Below are positions 26,441-34,889 of a stretch of DNA of 42,959 nucleotides, one piece after another. Position 1 is the stretch's first letter. Each line of letters opens with the position of its first letter. The DNA comes from JAUWMI01 sp964630455. GTDB taxonomy: Bacteria > Sumerlaeota > Sumerlaeia > MWCT01 > JAUWMI01. The position numbers and the translations under genes are program-made. The notes beneath the pieces are model-generated. The model was given only the letters and a program-made list of their open reading frames with translations, did not search any database and was not told where the DNA came from. The stretch is taken from contig CAZVVA010000003.1 of the NCBI GenBank assembly GCA_964630455.1, positions 1-42,959 on the forward strand. Reading direction: 5' to 3'.

Positions 26441-27311
26441 GCAGCAGCGTAACTGGTTTTTTTTCCTTCTTGTCCTTCCCTCCTTGGTATATCTGCTTCT
26501 CTTGATTATTGGGCCTTCGTTCTATGCGGTGAAGCTCGCACTTACCGCGCCTGCGGGAATTCAGGCGCCGCATCCGACAGCCAGGTTCCCAAGCCTCGTC
26601 AATTTTTCCCGTTTGTTCGCTGATCCCGAATTCTGGCTCGCGGTTCGCAACAATCTGATAATCCCGGTCTTTAGCGTAATAGTTGAGCTCATCGTGGGAC
26701 TCTGCCTGGCGTTGCTGCTGAGCCAACGTATTGTCGGCCGCGGCGTGTTTCGTACCATAGCCTTACTACCATTCGTGGTGCCTGAAATTGTCTTTCTCAT
26801 TATGATGAAGTCCGTTTTCAGCGAACATGGTTACCTGAACAGCGTGCTTCAGGCGAGCAATCTCTCTGGCGTATTCTGGCTCGAGCCGCGTAGTCTACTG
26901 GCACTGGGCGTGGTCATACTGGTGGATGCGTGGCACGTTACGCCTATCGTGTTTTTAATCCTGCTTTCAGCACTGGAAAGTATCCCTACGGATATTTACG
27001 AAGCTGCACGGATTGACGGTACAACGGGCTGGACACTGTTCTGGTATATTGTGTTTCCCCTGCTCATTCCAGCAATTCTGGTTGCGGTTGTCCTGCGTTC
27101 TATTGACGCATTTCGCATCTTTGCAACTCCTTTGGTCCTCCTCGGTTTCGAAGGAACACCAGTGATCTCCAGCTATGCATACCACTACTGGATTGACTAC
27201 TCGAATGAATCGTTGGCGTGCTGCGCCACCACAGTGCTTGCTATCGTCATTCTGGCGTTATCATATCTCTACGTTAAGCTCTGGAAACAGGCGGAAAGAA
27301 TCGAAGGATGA
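26430..27311 (+). CDS. Sugar ABC transporter permease, MalF/UgpA type
   Basis: Inner-membrane subunit with six predicted helices and the EAA loop EAARIDGTTGWTLFWYIVFP, which docks the ATPase. The N-terminus WFFFLLVLPSLVYLLLLIIG is a typical first helix. It starts inside the end of the binding-protein gene and overlaps the next permease by ATGA, so the three genes form one translationally coupled importer unit. No ATPase gene (MalK/MsmK/UgpC type) is present anywhere in the window, so a shared ATPase must be encoded elsewhere if this importer works. Confidence 0.92.
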   Translation: MSVRQQRNWFFFLLVLPSLVYLLLLIIGPSFYAVKLALTAPAGIQAPHPTARFPSLVNFSRLFADPEFWLAVRNNLIIPVFSVIVELIVGLCLALLLSQRIVGRGVFRTIALLPFVVPEIVFLIMMKSVFSEHGYLNSVLQASNLSGVFWLEPRSLLALGVVILVDAWHVTPIVFLILLSALESIPTDIYEAARIDGTTGWTLFWYIVFPLLIPAILVAVVLRSIDAFRIFATPLVLLGFEGTPVISSYAYHYWIDYSNESLACCATTVLAIVILALSYLYVKLWKQAERIEG

Positions 27312-28117
27312 AACGTAACGTTCTGCTTGCGATTGCACTCGTGTTGCTTGTGGCGGTCAACGTCGCGCCGCTTTACTTGCTCGTCAAACAGGCCTTTACA
27401 CCTGAACGGGAAAGCGTGCAGTGGCCACTGAGTTTCGTGCCCAAAACGCTTACGCTTGTACACCTGAAGCAGATCATTAGCTCTGCAAATCTGCTCAATG
27501 GTTTCGTTCTGAGCATTGTGGCAGCACTGGGATCAACGCTGCTTAGCCTGGTGCTAGGCGTTGTGGGTGGTTGGGCAATCGCCCGTGCCCGTGCGTTAAG
27601 TAGTGTAGTGTTGAGCGTTGTCGTGATGGCGCGGCTGTTTCCAACCATCTCGGTCGGAATTCCCGTTGCTGTGTTATTCATTTCTTTTGGGCTTTATAAT
27701 CATCCGTGGGCTGTTGGGCTCATCCTTGCGCATGCAACCGTGAGCCTTCCCTTTGTCCTGTTGATTAGCTACTCCACGTTCATTGCCATTCCGAAAACAT
27801 TGGAAGAATCGGCCCTGGTTGATGGATGCTCGCTCCTGGGAGCATTCATTCGCATCTCGGTGCCCTTAGCCAGACCCGGAATTGCAGCAGCTGCAATTCT
27901 CGCGTTTATCCTGTCGTGGGACGAATTTACCTATGCACTCTTGCTTCAAATTACGAATCGCAATCTCCCGCCGCTCATTTATTATTACAGTTCCTATGGA
28001 AACATCGGCACGGCAAGTGCCCTATCGTTTCTCATGCTGGTGCCTGCAGTCGTGATTACCTTCGTAATACAAAAGCACATCAAGGCCGGCTACGTCACGG
28101 GCGCCGTCAAAGCATAA
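27308..28117 (+). CDS. Sugar ABC transporter permease, MalG/UgpE type
   Basis: Second permease subunit, 269 residues, six helices. The EAA-loop equivalent is EESALVDGCSLLGAFIRISV, followed by PLARPGIAAAAILAFILSWDEF, a strong MalG-type signature. ATG overlaps the preceding stop (ATGA). The next gene (DUF5752) starts about 95 bp later after a short A/T-rich palindrome (28172-28192), so importer and trehalose genes may be one transcript or two. Confidence 0.92.
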   Translation: MKRNVLLAIALVLLVAVNVAPLYLLVKQAFTPERESVQWPLSFVPKTLTLVHLKQIISSANLLNGFVLSIVAALGSTLLSLVLGVVGGWAIARARALSSVVLSVVVMARLFPTISVGIPVAVLFISFGLYNHPWAVGLILAHATVSLPFVLLISYSTFIAIPKTLEESALVDGCSLLGAFIRISVPLARPGIAAAAILAFILSWDEFTYALLLQITNRNLPPLIYYYSSYGNIGTASALSFLMLVPAVVITFVIQKHIKAGYVTGAVKA

Positions 28118-28212
28118 GAGTTTAACATCGCGGGTTCAGATGAAATTTGTATTGATTTATCTTATTTGCTACTTTATTTTTTAAAAATAAAGACGTTGTG
28201 AAAGGTATGCAG

Positions 28213-28908
28213 ATGAATTTAGGGCGTACCGATAAGGGATTTCAATTCTATAAGTGTTACACGATTGTGGAGCTAACGGGCGACCAGGCGCGCGACATTA
28301 AGGAGTTTGTTGAGATACTCCGCTATGTTGATTCGGCTTCCATTTTTGGCCACACGCATCGTACCTTTTTTAAGCACCACTTCGCGCGCGATCTCTATTC
28401 AAATGATTTTGCTTACTGGATATCCGAAGTTTTGCAAGAGCGCCGACTGGGTGAACGCGTGGCAAGTATTGACCTCACATGTTACCAGGATATCGAACAA
28501 CTGCGCAAGGATCTCATTGAGATCATCGAGAGCTATATTGCCAACCAGGTACAGTTTCGTTCCGTGCCCAAAGGTGAGGAATTTCACTTTACGAAGGCAA
28601 TCAGCTTGATTCAACCAACAAGCCACGTGGCGCACTCTATTCGCGAGTTCCTTGACTGCTTGAAACAGGTGGATATTTCCTCTCTCTATTATCATTTTTT
28701 TGAAGCTGACCTTCGACTGAAACGAGCGACAAACGACTTTTCGTTCTGGATTGAAGATAGCCTTAATGGCGCTGACCTGGCGCGCAAGATACAGCGTATT
28801 AATCCCTATATGAGCACTCTGGAGGAACTGCGTGAAAAAATTGTCAAGCTTATCGAGGCCTACCTCAAATCGCTCGCCCTCGCTCAGTTCAAACAGAAGA
28901 AAGGATGA
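28213..28908 (+). CDS. DUF5752-family protein with an internal duplication
   Basis: Soluble, mostly helical protein recognised as DUF5752-like by its motif pattern and by its place directly before TreT. It consists of two halves of about 100 residues. The first has SNDFAYWISEVLQERRLGERV and DIEQLRKDLIEIIESYI. The second has TNDFSFWIEDSLNGADLARKI and TLEELREKIVKLIEAYL, and both halves share an EF(V/L)..L..VD.(A)S(I/L) stretch. The catalytic role is unknown; no nucleotide or metal motif is evident. AAAGG lies about 7 bases before ATG 28213, which is preferred to GTG 28198. TreT follows its stop by 4 bases, so the two are translated together and probably act together. Confidence 0.82.
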   Translation: MNLGRTDKGFQFYKCYTIVELTGDQARDIKEFVEILRYVDSASIFGHTHRTFFKHHFARDLYSNDFAYWISEVLQERRLGERVASIDLTCYQDIEQLRKDLIEIIESYIANQVQFRSVPKGEEFHFTKAISLIQPTSHVAHSIREFLDCLKQVDISSLYYHFFEADLRLKRATNDFSFWIEDSLNGADLARKIQRINPYMSTLEELREKIVKLIEAYLKSLALAQFKQKKG

Positions 28909-28912
28909 GCTG

Positions 28913-30154
28913 GTGATCACAGCGCTTCCGTCCATTCGGGACTATGAACCCATAGTGGGGAAAGATTGCATTGATGAGCTCTTCTATCTTGCGGGCAGAA
29001 TCAAGCGAAGGAAGATTCAGCATATCAATTCTACCCCTGTTGGGGGTGGCGTGGCTGAAATCCTTGCACGCATGGTTCCGCTCATTCGCGAATTGGATCT
29101 GGATACTTCGTGGGATATCATAAAGGGCGGTGACGATTTCTTCGCGGTGACCAAGGAGTTTCACAATGCGCTCCACGGCAAAGCGCAGCTCATTACGGAA
29201 GAAATGTACGACATCTATGAGCACTATACAAACCTCAACTTGGAGCTGACGCCGCTTATAGGTGATGTCATTTTCGTTCATGACCCACAGCCTGCCGGCC
29301 TCATCAAGGCCAAGCTACGAGATGAGGATCATCGCTATTGGATCTGGCGCTGCCATATTGACGTCTCTAATCCGGACCGCCAGGTATGGCGCTTCCTCAA
29401 GAAGTATGTGGAGCGCTATGACTCAGCAATCTTTTCGATGCCCAGCTTTGCCCAGATGCTATCCATCCCTCAGTTTCTTATTGCTCCCTCGATTGACCCG
29501 CTAAGCAAGAAGAATATCGAACTCTCACAAGAGGAGATTCATGGAGTACTGGAACGCCTTCAAATTGATCCAGAGCTGCCAATCGTGACCCAGATATCCC
29601 GTTTTGATCCCCTTAAAGACCCAATTGGAGTGATTGAAGCCCACAAGATAGTCAGCCGCCACATTGACTGCCAATTGGTTCTCGCAGGGGGAGGAGCATC
29701 GGACGATCCAGAAGGCGCAGAAGTCCTGAGTCAAGTCAAGGCGAAAGCTGAAGGAGATAAAAACGTCCACATCATTGAGCTGCCGCCAAATAGCGATATT
29801 GAGATCAACGCCCTCCAGCGCGCCTCGACGATTATCATCCAGAAGTCACTCAAGGAAGGATTTGGCCTGACTGTTACAGAGGCTTTGTGGAAAGGCAAGC
29901 CGGTCGTGGCCGGGGCCGCTGGCGGCATTGTAACGCAAATTGAAAATAAAATCACGGGCATGCTAGTCTCCTCTGTGGAAGGCGCTGCGTATAAGATTGA
30001 ATACCTGCTGAACAACCCGGATTTTGCAGAGCAGCTGGGGGAGAACGGACGCCAACACGTCTTGCACAATTTCTTGATCACTCGTCACGTGCGCGACCAC
30101 CTCTTACTCCTGCTCTACTTGGACCATTTGAACGAGACTGTGGTGAAAATCTAG
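28913..30154 (+). CDS. treT: Trehalose glycosyltransferring synthase (GT4)
   Basis: GT-B glycosyltransferase related to the archaeal and thermophile TreT, which reversibly makes trehalose from NDP-glucose and glucose. N-terminal landmarks are DYEPIVGKDCIDELFYLAG and STPVGGGVAEILARMVP, followed by DTSWDIIKGGDDFFAVTKEF, which is diagnostic for this subfamily. The C-terminal half has the GT4 donor motif EGFGLTVTEALWKGKPVV. A start at GTG 28913 is preferred to the ATG at 28832, because AAAGGA lies 7 bases before it, the N-terminus then matches the family, and the upstream residues would only be an alternative frame of the DUF5752 gene. Length 414. Confidence 0.9.
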   Translation: MITALPSIRDYEPIVGKDCIDELFYLAGRIKRRKIQHINSTPVGGGVAEILARMVPLIRELDLDTSWDIIKGGDDFFAVTKEFHNALHGKAQLITEEMYDIYEHYTNLNLELTPLIGDVIFVHDPQPAGLIKAKLRDEDHRYWIWRCHIDVSNPDRQVWRFLKKYVERYDSAIFSMPSFAQMLSIPQFLIAPSIDPLSKKNIELSQEEIHGVLERLQIDPELPIVTQISRFDPLKDPIGVIEAHKIVSRHIDCQLVLAGGGASDDPEGAEVLSQVKAKAEGDKNVHIIELPPNSDIEINALQRASTIIIQKSLKEGFGLTVTEALWKGKPVVAGAAGGIVTQIENKITGMLVSSVEGAAYKIEYLLNNPDFAEQLGENGRQHVLHNFLITRHVRDHLLLLLYLDHLNETVVKI

Positions 30155-30239
30155 TGGAGAGTGGCAACCCCGTGTTTCCTGGCAGATTGCAGGTAAAGGA
30201 CATCGGCCAGCGAGCGATGCAACTTTAGAAAGAAGTTTC

Positions 30240-31742
30240 ATGTCTATGAGTGCAAAAGAGCGTTTGTACAGTTTCCTTGAAACAAAGCTGGTTGATTACG
30301 ATCTCATTCTGGTCTCCAACCGCCAGCCCTACGAACATCGGTACTCCTCGAAGGGCATTGACTACACCACACCAGCGGGTGGTCTGACTGCTGCTCTTGA
30401 TCCGGTAATGCAGGCGACCAAAGGAGTCTGGATTGCCTGGGGCAGCGGCACGGCGGATCGGGATGCCGCGAATGAGGAAGGCCATGTGAAGGTTCCTCCC
30501 GGGAAAGACCTCTACTTACTCCATCGCCTCTGGCTCACCAAGCAGGATCTCAAGGATTATTACTATGGCTTCTCAAACCAGGTGATGTGGCCACTCTTCC
30601 ACAATGCCTTTGGACGTCCTTCGTTCAAGCACTCCTTCTGGCGGGGCTACGAGCGCGTAAACAAGAAGTTCGCTGCCGCTGTTAATAAGGAACTCGAGCA
30701 GCGCAAGGGCAGGAACACAATTGTCTGGATTCAGGACTATCAGCTGGCGCTATGTTCCGAATGGATTCAGCGCGACTACGAAACCACTATCCTGCTCCAT
30801 TTCTGGCACATCCCCTGGCCTAGCTCTGAACTCTTTGGCATTTGCCCGTGGCGCCAGGAACTGCTTAGAGGACTCTTGCACAACGACGTTGTTGGATTCC
30901 ACATTCGCGAATACGTCTATAACTTCCTCCGCTCCGTGGAGCGCTATCTGCCAGAGGCCGAGGTTGACTATCGCAACCGCCATGTCGTGTATAAGAATAA
31001 TATTACCCACATCAGAGAATATCCTATAAGCGTGGACTTTGACTACATTAATCGTACCGCCAGATCCCGGAAAACCGTGGATAGGATTAAGCATCTCCGC
31101 TCAACTATGCGATTTCAATTCCCTATAATCGGGCTCGGCGTCGATCGCATGGATTATACCAAAGGCATTGTTGAAAAGCTCAATTCCCTGGCAGTATTCT
31201 TAAAAAAATACAGGCACTACCGCAAAAAGTTCGTCTATGTCCTGGTTGCCCCACCTTCGCGCTCGCGCATTGATCTATATCGTCGCATTGGCTATTCGAT
31301 TCAGAATATGGTAAGCGATATCAACTGGGATTACCAGGCTGCCGAGTGGCAGCCGATTGTCTTTATGCACGAAAATCTCCCCCTTGATGAGCTCATTGCC
31401 TACTATCGCATGGCAGATTTTCTAATCGTATCGTCGCTACACGACGGGATGAACCTGGTGGCCAAGGAATACGTAGCGGCCCAGGTGGATCAAAAAGGGG
31501 TGCTGCTCATTAGCGAGTTCACGGGCGCAGCCAAAGAGATGAAAGACGCCTTGATCATTAATCCCTTCGATACCGAACAGTTTGCGCGACGCATCGGCGA
31601 GGCCATTCGCATGCCTTTGCGAGAACGCAAGGCGCGAATGCAAAAATTGCAGGACTACGTCGCCAAGCACGACATCTACCACTGGCTCTATACCATACTG
31701 GCTGATGCTCTGGATATTAGCACCGAACGCAAACTTTTCTAA
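30240..31742 (+). CDS. otsA: Alpha,alpha-trehalose-phosphate synthase (GT20)
   Basis: Makes trehalose 6-phosphate from NDP-glucose and glucose 6-phosphate. Landmarks: VSNRQPY and TPAGGLTAALDP (N-terminal loop and glycine turn), WIQDYQLALC, HFWHIPWPSSELF, the phosphate and donor residues in GVDRMDYTKGIVEK, and LHDGMNLVAKEYVAAQ near the end. The HIPWP form and the 500-residue length match a branch common outside gamma-proteobacteria. A related function, glucosylglycerol-phosphate synthase, is possible in this family, but the otsB gene 18 bp downstream favours trehalose. AGAAAGAAG precedes the ATG. It lies 85 bp after treT. Confidence 0.92.
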   Translation: MSMSAKERLYSFLETKLVDYDLILVSNRQPYEHRYSSKGIDYTTPAGGLTAALDPVMQATKGVWIAWGSGTADRDAANEEGHVKVPPGKDLYLLHRLWLTKQDLKDYYYGFSNQVMWPLFHNAFGRPSFKHSFWRGYERVNKKFAAAVNKELEQRKGRNTIVWIQDYQLALCSEWIQRDYETTILLHFWHIPWPSSELFGICPWRQELLRGLLHNDVVGFHIREYVYNFLRSVERYLPEAEVDYRNRHVVYKNNITHIREYPISVDFDYINRTARSRKTVDRIKHLRSTMRFQFPIIGLGVDRMDYTKGIVEKLNSLAVFLKKYRHYRKKFVYVLVAPPSRSRIDLYRRIGYSIQNMVSDINWDYQAAEWQPIVFMHENLPLDELIAYYRMADFLIVSSLHDGMNLVAKEYVAAQVDQKGVLLISEFTGAAKEMKDALIINPFDTEQFARRIGEAIRMPLRERKARMQKLQDYVAKHDIYHWLYTILADALDISTERKLF

Positions 31743-31760
31743 CCTTGCGGCTTTCCGCCT

Positions 31761-32588
31761 ATGACCGCTGGTCCCACACGTCTTTCGCTATCAACGTTCC
31801 GCCGAAGGCTCGCTGGATATGACCACCTTCTCCTCATGTCGGACTACGACGGAACTCTCGTGGCAATCCGTAAACACCCGGCTCAGGCCGTAGCTTCAAG
31901 GTCTTTGCGTGAGTTGCTCCAGACATTGGCCAACACGCAAGGAATGACTCTGGCAATCATTTCCGGCCGCTCGCTGCGAGAAATAAAACGTCTACTTCCT
32001 TTACGTAGGATTATTAGGGCTGGGAACCACGGGTTTGAGATCACAGGCCTGGGCTTGCGTATCGTTATTCACATTCCGCCGGTGGCCCGAAACGCATTGC
32101 AAGATGTCGGCAATCTGCTGCGCCGACGTCTCGGGAGAATCCCCGGCTGCCTGGTAGAAGAAAAAGGCGTAACAGTTAGCATCCACTACCGCCGCGTACC
32201 TGCTCAACACTTACATCAAGTGCGCAAGAACGTTCGGGCAGTGGCCGAGCCATATCTCAGCCAAAAGGTGCTGCGTCTCACACGAGGCAAAAAGGTGTTA
32301 GAGTTAAGACCGCCGGTTGAGTGGGATAAAGGGAAAGCAGTTGAGGCAATATGGCGCCATGTTGTACAGCGCGCAGGGTCACGCCGTGTGCTGCCTGTTT
32401 ATTGCGGGGATGACGTCACCGATGAAGATGCCTTCCTTGCCCTGCGGCATCGGGGCATTACGGTGCGCATCGGCAGGGCACGCCAAACTGCTGCGCGCTA
32501 TTACCTGTCCTCGCCTGAAGAAATGGTGCGTTTTCTCAAGGCCCTATCGTGCCTGGACTGGCACGCACGCAGAGCTATCTCTAGCTGA
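31761..32588 (+). CDS. otsB: Trehalose-6-phosphate phosphatase (HAD superfamily)
   Basis: Removes phosphate from trehalose 6-phosphate to complete the OtsA route. HAD motif I is SDYDGTLVAI with nucleophile Asp28 and acid Asp30. Motif II is AIISGR. ITGLGLRI and the cap domain follow, and motif IV is CGDDVTDEDAFLAL. The family length (275) is normal. It is the last gene of the trehalose run. Its stop overlaps the convergent oxidoreductase stop by 8 bp, so there is no room for a terminator between them. The ATG has no obvious Shine-Dalgarno, and coupling to otsA (18-bp gap) is likely. Confidence 0.93.
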   Translation: MTAGPTRLSLSTFRRRLAGYDHLLLMSDYDGTLVAIRKHPAQAVASRSLRELLQTLANTQGMTLAIISGRSLREIKRLLPLRRIIRAGNHGFEITGLGLRIVIHIPPVARNALQDVGNLLRRRLGRIPGCLVEEKGVTVSIHYRRVPAQHLHQVRKNVRAVAEPYLSQKVLRLTRGKKVLELRPPVEWDKGKAVEAIWRHVVQRAGSRRVLPVYCGDDVTDEDAFLALRHRGITVRIGRARQTAARYYLSSPEEMVRFLKALSCLDWHARRAISS

Positions 32589-33624
32589 ACACGACTTCTC
32601 GCTCTGTGGCGGTAGATTCATAGATTGCATCCATTATCCGCTGGACCTGGTAACATTGCTCAGGCTTGACCAGCAGCTCCTTTTCGCCGCGCATCGCTGC
32701 AATCAACCAGCTAATTTCCTCAGCATACGGATTTACCTGGCACAGTGCACGTGGCGTAATATCCATCAGGCTGCAGTGCCTCTGGGCAAAAACCTGTAGC
32801 GGATAAAGAGTTGCGCCTCCTTTATCTCCTAGCAACTGCTGAGTGATCTTGTCGCCAAACTCGATATTTGCTGCCCAGCAGGTCTCCAGGCTCATCGTTG
32901 CCCCTCCGGCGAAGCGAATCAGCCCATAAGCAAAGTCTTCCACATCGAACTCTGTGCGATCATACTCTCCCCAGCCGATCACCGAGTCGTCCGGTTTGTT
33001 TCCAAAGGCCGTATACGTTGCGCCTGTAACTGCTACCGGCTTTGGATGCCCCATGAGCCATAGCATCAAGTCGAGAAAATGCACTCCTGTATCAAGCAAA
33101 ACCCCACCGCCTGACTTGGCCTTAATGTGGAATGCGCCCCAGCCTGGGATTCCTGCCCGGCGCAAGCATTGAGCGCGGGCGTAATAAATTGTGCCTAGCT
33201 CCCCAGCCTCGATAAAACGCTTGAGAATCTGGGCATCGGTAGAGAATCGGTGTTGATGACCGATAGTTAACAGAGCGCGAGCGCGTTGAGCAGCACGCAC
33301 CATCTCAAGCGCCTCCGTGGCGTTCTTCGCCATCGGCTTCTCACATAGCACATTGATCCGCGCCTCTAATGCCTCGATCGCTTGAGTTTTGTGGACGTAA
33401 TTTGGAGTACAAATGCTCACAATATCCAGCCGCGCTTTTTCGAACATCTCGTGATAGTCAGCATACACATATTCAATCTCATACTTTTTTGCGAATCGCC
33501 GTGCACGTTCAACGTCCTGATCAGCGCATGCAACTATCTGAACCTCCGGATTCTCCCGGTATCCCGGGATATGGTATAGCTCCGCGGCTGAGCCAGTTCC
33601 AAGAATTCCCACGCGTATCACCAT
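32581..33624 (-). CDS. Gfo/Idh/MocA-family NAD(P)-dependent oxidoreductase
   Basis: Sugar or inositol dehydrogenase-type protein. The Rossmann domain begins VGILGTGSAAELYHIPGY, EKP (95-97) supplies the catalytic-site lysine, and the C-terminal domain carries GGGVLLDTGVHFLDLMLWLMG with the conserved Asp/His pair. Length 347 is typical. AAGGAGG lies about 10 bases before the ATG. The substrate cannot be read from sequence. It is divergent from the glycosidase gene at 33949, so both may share regulation in one small carbohydrate pathway, and it converges tail to tail with otsB. Confidence 0.92.
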   Translation of the reverse strand: MVIRVGILGTGSAAELYHIPGYRENPEVQIVACADQDVERARRFAKKYEIEYVYADYHEMFEKARLDIVSICTPNYVHKTQAIEALEARINVLCEKPMAKNATEALEMVRAAQRARALLTIGHQHRFSTDAQILKRFIEAGELGTIYYARAQCLRRAGIPGWGAFHIKAKSGGGVLLDTGVHFLDLMLWLMGHPKPVAVTGATYTAFGNKPDDSVIGWGEYDRTEFDVEDFAYGLIRFAGGATMSLETCWAANIEFGDKITQQLLGDKGGATLYPLQVFAQRHCSLMDITPRALCQVNPYAEEISWLIAAMRGEKELLVKPEQCYQVQRIMDAIYESTATEREVVFS

Positions 33625-33948
33625 ATAGCCCTCCTTTTGAATCCTGCTTGTCTCCAGGCCGGGTCGCAGCAGTTAGCAGATCCCTTAGCAACCGAGCCTT
33701 ACAGGCTGCTATAACTTTTTAAAAACCAGAATCCTTTTCTTACCCCATTGTCAATGACTTTTCACAGTACGGCCTACCGGATGGCTGGATAGTATTGGTT
33801 CGCCTGTGTGTTTTTTGAACGTAAAGAAGAAAGTCTGGCTTTTTACAAAATATCGCTTGGTTTAAGCAAGTTTTCATAGTATAGGCAGCTACGTTTCAGG
33901 TGATGTGACCGCTTTTGTGCATGCACGCGACAAAAGGAGGACACTGGG
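33625..33948. other. Divergent regulatory region between oxidoreductase and glycosidase genes
   Basis: About 320 bp. It holds a possible plus-strand promoter (33857-33885) and a TTGACA at 33754-33749 on the minus strand without a matching -10. No obvious operator palindrome was seen. Confidence 0.45.
33857..33885 (+). promoter_or_regulatory. Candidate promoter of the glycosidase gene
   Basis: TTGGTT (33857-33862), a 17-bp spacer and TATAGG (33880-33885), about 60 bp before the TTG start codon. Hexamers are moderate. Confidence 0.4.
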
Positions 33949-34863
33949 TTGGCGCAAGATCAAGACCTCGTCGGTGCAGGTGAGTTCACTAAAATTTATG
34001 ATCCAAGCGTCGGCGAAAATGAAAAGTGGTATATCAATGATCACTGTTTCATTAGGGGTACCGATGGGATTTGGCACTTGTCCGGAATTACTCATGCCGA
34101 ACCAGCTAATCCTTGGGATGAGAAAGACTTCGCTCATGCAACGGCCAGGAATCTGAGCCAGAAGCCGTGGGATAAGCAGCGTTTTGCTCTGACAGCGGAG
34201 TGGAAGAAGTGGAAAGAAATTCATCTCTGGGCACCGCATGTCATTTTTCACGAGAAGATGTACTACATGTTCTATTGCGCTGGAGATGAAGACCACACAA
34301 AATATAAAATTCACCTGGCTACCTCATCGGATTTGAAAACATGGAAGCGCCATCCAGAGAATCCAATGGTTGTTGATGGCCATGAGGCAAGGGATCCGTT
34401 TGTGCTTAGGGTAGGGGATAGGTGGGTGATGTATTATACCGCAACCGGTGATCCGTCTGGCGGTGACCACATTGTGGCCTACAGAACCAGCGATGACCTT
34501 GTCAAGTGGGGCGAGCGGAACGTTGCTTTCCGCGACACGATCAAGGAACACTCCTGGAGCCCTACCGAGTCACCGTTCGTTGTGCGTCGTGGCAGTTACT
34601 ATTATTTGTTCACTGGGCCATGGAGTGGCTATGTTGGTACACACGTGTTTCGCAGCCAGGATCCGTTTCACTGGAGTGTGGAAGATAAAGTCGGACGTAT
34701 ACATTCCCACGCGGCGGAGGTAGTACGCGATGCCGACGGCAAGTGGTACGTTAGTCATTGTGGTTGGGGCCAGGGAGGCGTTTATCTTGCTCCGCTCCAC
34801 TGGAACGATGGGTTAGACAATGCTGAATCCTCGATGTCCACTCCAGATGTCAGTTATTCATAA
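33949..34863 (+). CDS. Five-bladed beta-propeller glycosidase (GH43/GH32-like)
   Basis: 304-residue protein of the GH43/GH32/GH68 type. Likely active-site acids are spread as in that fold: Asp31 in YINDHCF (blade 1 nucleophile or base), Asp149 in HEARDPFVL (transition-state stabiliser) and Glu207 in SPTESPFVV (acid). LWAPHVIFHEKMYYMFYC and the repeated W/Y-rich strands mark the blades. No signal peptide is visible, so it is probably cytoplasmic and would act on imported oligosaccharides. The start is TTG with AAGGAGG 8 bases upstream, which is unusually well supported for a non-ATG codon. Exact substrate is unknown. It converges with the amidase gene after 26 bp. Confidence 0.85.
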   Translation: MAQDQDLVGAGEFTKIYDPSVGENEKWYINDHCFIRGTDGIWHLSGITHAEPANPWDEKDFAHATARNLSQKPWDKQRFALTAEWKKWKEIHLWAPHVIFHEKMYYMFYCAGDEDHTKYKIHLATSSDLKTWKRHPENPMVVDGHEARDPFVLRVGDRWVMYYTATGDPSGGDHIVAYRTSDDLVKWGERNVAFRDTIKEHSWSPTESPFVVRRGSYYYLFTGPWSGYVGTHVFRSQDPFHWSVEDKVGRIHSHAAEVVRDADGKWYVSHCGWGQGGVYLAPLHWNDGLDNAESSMSTPDVSYS

Positions 34864-34889
34864 GCTAATCTGCTATGTCTTTATATCTT

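Noticed and set aside
28172..28192. Perfect A/T-rich inverted repeat before the DUF5752 gene
   Set aside because: A 10-bp arm of nearly pure A/T is weak as a terminator, and there is no U-tract beyond it. It may be incidental in an A/T-rich promoter region.
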